Assembly (NCBI GenBank): GCA_028291845.1
Contig: JAQGNM010000560.1
Span: 1-5,693, forward strand
From: Massilia sp.
Lineage (GTDB): Bacteria; Pseudomonadota; Gammaproteobacteria; Burkholderiales; Burkholderiaceae_D
Direction of reading: 5' to 3'
DNA length: 5,693 bases
The notes under the pieces were generated by a model that saw nothing but the letters and a program-made list of their open reading frames with translations, had not been told where the DNA came from and did not search any database. The position numbers were made by a program, and so were the translations under genes. This document shows positions 1 to 5,255 of the stretch, piece by piece (the stretch's first letter is position 1; each line of letters begins with the position of its first letter).

Positions 1-8
1 GAGGCGCC

Positions 9-563
9 ATGAAAATGATCATTCTCGACCGCGACGGCGTCATCAACCACGACTCGCCGGACTTCATCAAGTCGCCCGCCGAGTGGGTGCCGATCCCCGG
101 TTCGCTGGAGGCGATCGCGCGCCTGAACCAGGCCGGCTACCGGGTGGTGGTGGCGTCGAACCAGTCGGGCATCGCGCGCGAACTGTTCGACATGAATATT
201 TTGAATACCATCCACCAGAAGCTGCACTCGCACGCGCAGATGGCCGGCGCGCAAATCGACGCGATTTTCTTTTGCCCGCACGCGGCCAATGACAACTGCG
301 ATTGCAGAAAGCCGAAAGCGGGCATGTTCGAAGAAATCGGCAAGCGTTTCAAAATAGCCCTGCGCGGCGTGCCCACCGTCGGCGACTCGCTGCGCGACCT
401 GCAGGCCGGTTTCAAGTGCGGCTGCGCGCCGTACCTGGTGTTGACCGGCAAAGGCCGCAAAACCATGGAAACGGGCGGCCTGCCGCCCGGCACCCAGGTG
501 TTCGACGACCTCGCCGCCATGGTCAGCCACCTGCTCAAATCCCCTCCTACATCATCCACCTGA
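9..563 (+). CDS. gmhB: D-glycero-beta-D-manno-heptose 1,7-bisphosphate 7-phosphatase (HAD family)
   Basis: Cytoplasmic HAD-superfamily phosphatase that removes the C7 phosphate of heptose 1,7-bisphosphate in the ADP-heptose pathway for the LPS inner core. The 184-aa length is normal for the family. HAD motif I is DRDGVIN at residues 7-13 (nucleophile D7, acid/base D9). Motif II is SNQSGIAR at 50-57. The loop with C89, H91, C97 and C99, followed by RKPKAGM, matches the structural zinc site of GmhB. Motif IV is GDSLRDLQAG at 125-134 (D126, D130). The ATG at 9 has GAGG at bases 1-4, a short but usable spacing; an ATG two codons later is less likely. plsC follows after 21 nt. In related Burkholderiales this gene often sits after glyS, which would lie just outside the window (remembered context). 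A histidinol-phosphate phosphatase-like role is the main alternative; the zinc loop and the LPS genes nearby favour GmhB. Confidence 0.93.
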   Translation: MKMIILDRDGVINHDSPDFIKSPAEWVPIPGSLEAIARLNQAGYRVVVASNQSGIARELFDMNILNTIHQKLHSHAQMAGAQIDAIFFCPHAANDNCDCRKPKAGMFEEIGKRFKIALRGVPTVGDSLRDLQAGFKCGCAPYLVLTGKGRKTMETGGLPPGTQVFDDLAAMVSHLLKSPPTSST

Positions 564-574
564 CTGCTCTTTCC

Positions 575-579
575 GGAGA
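575..579 (+). promoter_or_regulatory. Ribosome binding site that fixes the TTG start of plsC
   Basis: GGAGA lies 5 nt before TTG at 585-587. The first in-frame ATG is residue 17, inside the predicted membrane helix, so the TTG with this Shine-Dalgarno sequence is the best start. Confidence 0.7.
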
Positions 580-584
580 CCCCT

Positions 585-1325
585 TTGCGTAATTTCGGCC
601 TGTTCCTGCGTTCCCTGCTGTTCACCGTGATCATGGTGCTGGCGACCGTGATCTGGGTGTTCGTCTGCCTGTTGGCCGCGCCCCTGTCTTACAACAAGCG
701 TTACTGGGTGACTTCGCGCTGGAACGTGTTCGTCATCTGGTGCGCCAAAGTCATTTGCGGCATCCGCTACCAGTTCAAGGGTTACGAGAATCTGCCGGAC
801 GAGCCGGCCATCGTGCTGTCCAAGCACCAGTCGGCGTGGGAGACCATCTTTTTGCTGCCGTCGTTGACGCGCCCATTGGTGTACGTGTTTAAAAAAGAGA
901 TACTGTATATTCCGTTTTTCGGCTGGGGCATGGCGCTGTTGCGCATGATTCCGATCGACCGCAAGCAGGGCAAGAACGCTTTCAAACAAGTGGTCGCGCA
1001 GGGCAAGCGCCGGCTGGCCGACGGCCAGTGGATTATCATGTTCCCGGAAGGGACCCGCATCCCGGTGGGCCAGGCCGGCAAGTACAAGAGCGGCGGCACC
1101 CGGCTGGCGGTGGAAACGCAGTCGGTAGTAGTCCCGATCGCGCATAATTCGGGCGAGTACTGGCCGAAAGGCTCCTTCCTGAAGCGGCCCGGCACCATCA
1201 CCGTCTCGATCGGCAAACCGATTTCTCCAGTGGGCCACACGCCCGACAGCATGATGCAAGAGGTAGAGAATTGGATAGAGTCAGAAATGCGCGTCATTTC
1301 GCCCCACGCTTACAGCGCTGGCTGA
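585..1325 (+). CDS. plsC: 1-acyl-sn-glycerol-3-phosphate acyltransferase (PlsC family)
   Basis: Membrane-associated acyltransferase that acylates lysophosphatidic acid at sn-2 to give phosphatidic acid, the precursor of membrane phospholipids. The 246-aa length is typical. A hydrophobic N-terminal segment at about 7-32 should be a membrane anchor. The four acyltransferase blocks are visible: HQSAWE at 81-86 (block I, catalytic H81), GWGMALLRMIPIDR at 113-126 (block II), FPEGTR at 153-158 (block III, substrate phosphate binding) and VPIAHNSG at 183-190 (block IV). Block I has Glu where the textbook HX4D motif has Asp; I believe this variant is common in betaproteobacterial homologues. The start is TTG at 585, backed by GGAGA upstream. 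The gene follows gmhB by 21 nt and its 3' end overlaps the next gene by 55 nt, so the three are probably co-transcribed. The exact acceptor (LPA or another lysolipid) cannot be settled from sequence. Confidence 0.92.
   Translation: MRNFGLFLRSLLFTVIMVLATVIWVFVCLLAAPLSYNKRYWVTSRWNVFVIWCAKVICGIRYQFKGYENLPDEPAIVLSKHQSAWETIFLLPSLTRPLVYVFKKEILYIPFFGWGMALLRMIPIDRKQGKNAFKQVVAQGKRRLADGQWIIMFPEGTRIPVGQAGKYKSGGTRLAVETQSVVVPIAHNSGEYWPKGSFLKRPGTITVSIGKPISPVGHTPDSMMQEVENWIESEMRVISPHAYSAG
1259..1263 (+). promoter_or_regulatory. Ribosome binding site inside plsC for the metallopeptidase gene
   Basis: AGAGG lies 7 nt before TTG at 1271-1273 and within the last codons of plsC. It supports a start that overlaps plsC by 55 nt. 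No ATG or GTG in this frame lies close enough to offer a better start. Confidence 0.6.
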
Positions 1326-2257
1326 GCGGGTCCGGCGAACTGACCGGCGCCCGGGCGGCGCCGCAGAACAAGGCCGACGGCTCGCAGCTCGAGCTGTTCG
1401 CCCAGGATTACTTCGCCGCGCTGGAACCGGCTTGCGCGCCCCCATCGGCGCCGCAGGCGCTGTTCAAGGCGCCGCCGCCGCCGCGCGTGGCCCTGCCGGT
1501 TCCCCCCATCGTGCCAGGCGCGCCGCCGCTGCGCCGCATCCAGCTCGGCGCCCACGCGGTCGACTACGTCCTGCGCCGCTCCGCGCGCCGCTCGATCGGC
1601 TTCATGATCGACGACGACGGCCTGCGCGTCACCGCGCCCAGGCGCCTGAACCTCACCGAAATCGACAACGCCATCCGCGCCAAGCAGCGCTGGATCGTCA
1701 CCAAGCTGGAAGAACGGGGCGAGCGGCGCGCCCTGCGCCAGAAAAAACCGGCGGTGCAATGGGTCGACGGCGCCGAACTGCCGTATCTCGGCGGCGCCAT
1801 CACCCTGCGCCTGCAGCCGGCCGCGCGCAGCCACTGCCGCTACGATGAACAGGCCAGGGAGCTGCAGGTCGGCGTGGTGGCGGGCTTGCAGGAATGGCAG
1901 TTGCGCGAGCGCGTCAGATTGTGGCTGCAGGGCCAGGCCAAAGCGCTGTTCGCCGAGCGCATGGCGCATTTTGCGCCGCTATTGAATGTCAGCTACCGCT
2001 CGCTCACCCTGTCGTCGGCCGGCACCCGCTGGGGCTCCTGCACGGTGGGCGGCAGCATCCGCCTGAACTGGCGGCTGATTCACTTTCCACTGTCGCTGGT
2101 CGACTACGTGGTCGCCCATGAACTGGCGCACTTGCGCGAAATGAATCACAGCGCGCAGTTCTGGGCGACGGTGGCGGCGGTGTATCCCGATTACGACGGC
2201 GCCAAGGCGGCCTTGCGCAAGTTGTCGCAGGAGTTGCCGGTCATATTTCCGGATTGA
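1271..2257 (+). CDS. YgjP-like (DUF45) zinc metallopeptidase, SprT-like, with long N-terminal extension
   Basis: Predicted cytoplasmic zinc metallohydrolase of the YgjP/DUF45 family (often annotated M48 family metallopeptidase), related to SprT and WLM peptidases; the physiological substrate is unknown. The zinc site is HELAH at residues 283-287 with H293 in MNHSAQFW as probable third ligand and E284 as catalytic base. The family block RWGSC...IRLNWRLI lies at 253-270, and the conserved domain starts at about residue 88. The 328-aa protein is much longer than E. coli YgjP (about 167 aa, from memory). The extra part is an N-terminal region of about 87 residues with a Pro/Ala-rich stretch at 54-86, likely disordered, and a QLELF pentapeptide at 39-43 resembling a sliding-clamp binding motif. 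The TTG start is chosen for its AGAGG at good spacing. Overlap with plsC suggests translational coupling. There is no signal peptide, so I do not favour a secreted protease. Family is confident; function is not. Confidence 0.85.
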   Translation: MDRVRNARHFAPRLQRWLSGSGELTGARAAPQNKADGSQLELFAQDYFAALEPACAPPSAPQALFKAPPPPRVALPVPPIVPGAPPLRRIQLGAHAVDYVLRRSARRSIGFMIDDDGLRVTAPRRLNLTEIDNAIRAKQRWIVTKLEERGERRALRQKKPAVQWVDGAELPYLGGAITLRLQPAARSHCRYDEQARELQVGVVAGLQEWQLRERVRLWLQGQAKALFAERMAHFAPLLNVSYRSLTLSSAGTRWGSCTVGGSIRLNWRLIHFPLSLVDYVVAHELAHLREMNHSAQFWATVAAVYPDYDGAKAALRKLSQELPVIFPD

Positions 2258-2372
2258 GCAGCACCGGGGTCTGGCACTTCGTGCCTGACCCCATTCCGAG
2301 CGTCGCCGGCAAACTCAAATAATTGCGGTGGCTTTTAATTTCAAAATGAGGCGGTCAGCTTGGTTGCCGGTG
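2258..2372. other. Convergent intergenic region
   Basis: This 115-bp gap separates the stops of the metallopeptidase gene and the YcxB-like gene. Besides the palindrome at 2266-2292 it has an AT-rich patch at about 2311-2347. A weak distant pairing, GCGGTGG (2325-2331) with CCACCGC (2377-2383), could form a loose hairpin at the end of the minus-strand transcript. I see no gene, RNA gene or clear terminator with a T-tract. Confidence 0.6.
2266..2292. repeat. Near-perfect intergenic palindrome, REP-like or terminator hairpin
   Basis: The left arm GGGGTCTGGCAC (2266-2277) and right arm GTGCCTGACCCC (2281-2292) can pair as a 12-position stem with one central T-T mismatch and a TTC loop. It begins 8 bp after the metallopeptidase stop codon, between two convergent genes. 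There is no T-tract, so it is not a classic Rho-independent terminator. GGGGTC...GACCCC palindromes like this are, to my recollection, frequent between genes in Oxalobacteraceae, so a dispersed REP-like element is the likeliest identity. It could also protect mRNA 3' ends or aid termination from both sides. Confidence 0.65.
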
Positions 2373-2921
2373 CTAACCACCGCTTGGCTGCGCTTTGATC
2401 CAGGTCGCATAACCTGCCAAATTGGCCGACTGCGCCGCATCGAGGCACCTGGCCGGCAGCGGCAAGGTGCCGCGTTTTAAGATGAGCATGCGCCCGCGCG
2501 AATAGCTGCGCATGCCGGTGACATCGGCCCAGTCGATCAGGGTGACGCCGCCCGGCCCGCTGCGCACGATGCCGTGGTGGTCGATGGTGAACTGGTAGGT
2601 GGTGCGCGAGCGGCCCTGCATGAAGAAGTGAAAGCCGGCGGCCCAGGTGCTCTTGAACTGCATGTACCAGCTGGCCGGCGCGGCGATGCGCCGGCGGCGA
2701 ATCAGGTAGCCGGCGTGTTGCCACATGAAGCCGACATATTCCCAGAAGCCGTAACGAACCGAAAACTCGATCGGCGCCAGCGTCGCGGCGTCCTGTTCGT
2801 GCAAGAACGGGGTTTGATGAAGCGGTGTTGTGAGGACCAGCGCTTCCGGATCGCTGTGTTGCTGCACCAGCGTTGCCACCGGCTTGCGACTGCCCACTGG
2901 CTTCGGATGATTAAACCACAT
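2373..2921 (-). CDS. YcxB-like domain protein of unknown function
   Basis: A 182-aa protein whose middle and C-terminal parts resemble the YcxB-like family of small bacterial proteins with no defined role. The features that suggest this are IEFSVRYGFWEYVGFMWQHAGYLIRRR at 51-77, YQFTIDHHGIVR at 109-120, LIDWADVTGMRSYSRG at 128-143 and LPLPARCLDAAQSANL at 153-168, close to the family's typical end. Residues 1-50 are polar and unmatched. Family members usually carry two membrane helices between the first and second blocks. Here that stretch (61-103) is broken by R75-R78 and K90, so a membrane anchor is doubtful. The ATG at 2921 is preceded by GGGGA with 5-nt spacing, and an in-frame stop at 2943-2945 limits the 5' end. 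It lies 53 nt downstream of waaA and may be the last gene of that operon. The family call comes from memory and is moderate. Confidence 0.65.
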   Translation of the reverse strand: MWFNHPKPVGSRKPVATLVQQHSDPEALVLTTPLHQTPFLHEQDAATLAPIEFSVRYGFWEYVGFMWQHAGYLIRRRRIAAPASWYMQFKSTWAAGFHFFMQGRSRTTYQFTIDHHGIVRSGPGGVTLIDWADVTGMRSYSRGRMLILKRGTLPLPARCLDAAQSANLAGYATWIKAQPSGG

Positions 2922-2974
2922 GCGCGTCCCCGTTCGCCCTTGTCACCGGGCCTGAAACACTTATGTTAGCAAAT

Positions 2975-4267
2975 TTAATAAATCAGCCCCTGCAACAGTT
3001 CAACCGTGCGCGCAGTGGCGCCGCGATGCATTTCAGCAAAGCGAGCTCCGGCGCTGCCGATGGCGGCGCGCCGGTCCGGGTCGACCAGCAAGGCGCGCGC
3101 CTGCGCCAGCATATCGGCCGCATCGAGCACCCGGCTGGCCGCGCCGGCAGCGACCGCTTCATCGCTGGCCATCGCAAAATTGAAGGTGTGGGTGCCGACC
3201 AACACCGGTTTACCTACCGCGCAGGCCTCGATCAGATTCTGCCCGCCCAGCGGCAGCAGGCTGCCGCCGATGAAAGCGCAGTCGCAGGCGGCGTAATAGG
3301 CGAACATCTCGCCCATCGAGTCGCCCAGCAGGACCTCGACGGCGGCGTCGAGTTCGACGCCATCCTGGCCCAGGGCGGAGCGGCGGCCGACCTTGAAGCC
3401 GCGTGTTTCGGCCAGCCGCGCCACCTCGTCAAAGCGCTGCGGATGGCGTGGCACGATCAGCAGCAGCATGCCGGGCAGCCGCTCGGGCATGTTCTTGTAG
3501 GCATCGAGAATCAAGGCCTCCTCGCCTTCGCGCGTGCTGGCGCACAGCAGCACCGGGCGCGGCGTCCCGGCAGCATCGATCAGCTGGCGCAAAAACTTCC
3601 CCCTGGCCAGCGCCGCCGCCGGCACGGCGACGTCGAACTTGATGCTGCCGGTGACTTCGACGTGGGGAGCGCCCAGCGCGCGGATGCGCGCGGCGTCGAG
3701 CTCGGTTTGCGCCGCCACCAGCGACAGCTTGCCGGCGGCCTCTGTCATCAATGCGCCGAAACCGCGCGCCCGCTTGGCCGAGCGCTCCGACAGGCGCGCG
3801 TTGACCAGCGCCACCATGATGCCGCGCGCCTTGCACACCGAGATCAGGTTCGGCCACACCTCGGTCTTATTGAGGATGCTGATGCGCGGCGTGAATTGGC
3901 GCATGAAGGGGGTCAGCTTTCCGACCATGTCGTAGGGCAGATTCGTTTGCACGAAGCGTTCGCCGTGATGGCCGTAAAGCTCCTGGCCGGCGGCGCGCCC
4001 GGTTGGCGTCATGTGGGTCATCAGGATGCGGCTGTGGGGGTACAGCGCCATCAGGGCGTCGACCAGCGGTTCGGCGGCGCGCGTCTCTCCCACCGATACC
4101 GCGTGAATCCACAGGGTGTGCCAGCCGGGGCCGCGCGAACCGTAACGGCCGCGCCGCTCGTTCCAGTGTTTTCGATAGCCCTTCTCGCGCAGGCCGCGCC
4201 ACCACAGGCGCGTCAGCACCAGCGGCATGGCCAGGCGCCACAGGGCGCTGTAAGTGCCACGTTTCAT
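2975..4267 (-). CDS. waaA: 3-deoxy-D-manno-octulosonic acid (Kdo) transferase
   Basis: GT30-family glycosyltransferase that moves Kdo from CMP-Kdo to the tetra-acylated lipid A precursor, on the cytoplasmic face of the inner membrane. The 430-aa length is normal. A short hydrophobic, aromatic N-terminus (about 8-24) anchors the protein. The probable catalytic Glu is E37 in NERRGRYG. Further family blocks are HAVSVGETRAAEPL (55-68), KTEVWPNL (134-141), NARLSERS (156-163), TGSIKFD (206-212), STREGEE (244-250), PRHPQR (273-278) and the CMP-Kdo binding GGSLLPLGGQNLIEACAVGKP (334-354). The ETE[LV]WPN motif found in most relatives here begins with Lys (K134). The start ATG shares an ATGA with the waaC stop, a sign of translational coupling. 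Whether one or two Kdo residues are added cannot be read from the sequence. Confidence 0.95.
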   Translation of the reverse strand: MKRGTYSALWRLAMPLVLTRLWWRGLREKGYRKHWNERRGRYGSRGPGWHTLWIHAVSVGETRAAEPLVDALMALYPHSRILMTHMTPTGRAAGQELYGHHGERFVQTNLPYDMVGKLTPFMRQFTPRISILNKTEVWPNLISVCKARGIMVALVNARLSERSAKRARGFGALMTEAAGKLSLVAAQTELDAARIRALGAPHVEVTGSIKFDVAVPAAALARGKFLRQLIDAAGTPRPVLLCASTREGEEALILDAYKNMPERLPGMLLLIVPRHPQRFDEVARLAETRGFKVGRRSALGQDGVELDAAVEVLLGDSMGEMFAYYAACDCAFIGGSLLPLGGQNLIEACAVGKPVLVGTHTFNFAMASDEAVAAGAASRVLDAADMLAQARALLVDPDRRAAIGSAGARFAEMHRGATARTVELLQGLIY

Positions 4268-5244
4268 GAACTGCCCACCAGGGAAAGTGCGGCCGCGCTG
4301 ACCTCGGCGACCGATGGCGGCGCGCCGCGCTCGCCCAGGTTGACGATCAACGGCGACCAGTTGCCCTCGGTTTTCCAGCGTGGCGAGTCGGCATAGATCT
4401 CCACGGTCGGGCGCAAGAAGGCGGCGGCGATGTGGGTCAGGCCGGTATCGACGCCGACCGCCAACGCGGCGTTACGCGCCAGCCTGACGGCGTCGGCCAT
4501 CGACAGCTTGGGCAGCACGCGGGCATGCGGCACGCCGGCGGCGATCGCCTCGGCTTCGGCCTGTTCGGCCGCCGAGCCCCAGGCCAGCAGCACCGGCATC
4601 GGCGCCAGTTGCTGTCCCAGCGCGATCCAGCTGGCGGTCGGCCATTTTTTGGCGGCGCGCGCGGTGCCGTGAAAAAACACGGCGTACGGCGCCGCCGGCA
4701 TCCACTCGGGCCGCGGCGCCTCGTCGACGGCGGGCAGGCCGAAATCGGGCGCGCTGTCGACGGCGTAGCCGAGCGCCCTGGCCGCTACCAGGCGACCGCG
4801 CGCCACCGCGTGGGTGCGTGGATCGAGCTTGATCGAGTCGGTGTGAAATATCCGCGACACTGCCTCGTAGCCGGAGCCTTCGCTGCCATTGCCGAGGCCG
4901 ATCTTGCGCCCGCCTGGCGCGAGTTTGGCCGCGCCCATGATGATGCCGGTCTTGAGCAGGCCCTGGGTGTCGAACACCAGGTCGTAGCGTTCGGCGCGCA
5001 GGCCGCGGAAAAACGCGGCGATGTCGGCGCGCGTGGCCTTCTGGCCCAGGCTCTTGCGCCAGCGGCGCAGGGCGAACGGGATGATTCTGCGCACCTGCGG
5101 ATGCAGGCGCACCAGGCTGACATAGGCTTCCTCGACCACCCAGTCGATTTCGGCCTGCGGATAGTGGCGCAGCAGGTCGGCCACCATCGGCAGGTTATGC
5201 AGCACGTCTCCCAGCGACGATACGCGCACCAGCAGGATTTTCAA
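4264..5244 (-). CDS. waaC: Lipopolysaccharide heptosyltransferase I
   Basis: GT9-family enzyme that adds the first L-glycero-D-manno-heptose from ADP-heptose to Kdo of the LPS inner core, at the cytoplasmic face of the inner membrane. The 326-aa length fits. The N-terminal signature LVRVSSLGDVLHNLP lies at 5-19 with the presumed catalytic base D13. The acceptor-side region has FDTQGLLKTG at 91-100. The nucleotide-sugar binding half has FHGTARAAKKWP at 191-202 and GVDTGLTHIAAAF at 264-276, with D266 in the position expected to bind ADP-heptose. The start is TTG at 5242-5244. It is chosen because relatives begin with M-[KR]-ILLVR directly before the signature; the Shine-Dalgarno is weak, and the mutase stop codon 11 nt upstream suggests coupled translation. 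Distinguished from WaaF by the SSLGDV(L/I)H start and by its pairing with waaA. GmhB, encoded on the other strand, works in the pathway that makes its donor. Confidence 0.93.
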   Translation of the reverse strand: MKILLVRVSSLGDVLHNLPMVADLLRHYPQAEIDWVVEEAYVSLVRLHPQVRRIIPFALRRWRKSLGQKATRADIAAFFRGLRAERYDLVFDTQGLLKTGIIMGAAKLAPGGRKIGLGNGSEGSGYEAVSRIFHTDSIKLDPRTHAVARGRLVAARALGYAVDSAPDFGLPAVDEAPRPEWMPAAPYAVFFHGTARAAKKWPTASWIALGQQLAPMPVLLAWGSAAEQAEAEAIAAGVPHARVLPKLSMADAVRLARNAALAVGVDTGLTHIAAAFLRPTVEIYADSPRWKTEGNWSPLIVNLGERGAPPSVAEVSAAALSLVGSS

Positions 5245-5255
5245 GCGGCGGCCCG

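Noticed and set aside
552..1259. A 235-codon minus-strand open frame opposite plsC
   Set aside because: Antisense shadow of plsC, rich in His, Arg and Gln, with no domain features.
1432..1530. Dense GCCGCCGCC-type runs as a possible repeat or recombination site
   Set aside because: They encode the Ala/Pro-rich linker of the metallopeptidase and show no regular repeat unit.
2325..2383. Inverted pair GCGGTGG / CCACCGC as a terminator of the minus-strand operon
   Set aside because: Only 7 bp of stem with a 45-nt loop and no T-tract; such pairs are expected by chance in GC-rich DNA.
2963..2971. Possible extended -10 (TGCTAACAT on the minus strand) ahead of the YcxB-like gene
   Set aside because: It matches only 4 of 6 positions of the -10 consensus plus the TGn extension, and no -35 lies at a normal spacing. 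The AT-rich gap after waaA could hold a promoter, but the evidence is too thin to annotate.
2963..4396. A 477-codon plus-strand open frame opposite waaA
   Set aside because: It is antisense to a clear waaA with all family motifs. Its composition (Arg, Gln, Ala, His-rich) is typical of a high-GC shadow frame, and it runs across the waaA/waaC junction without domain structure.
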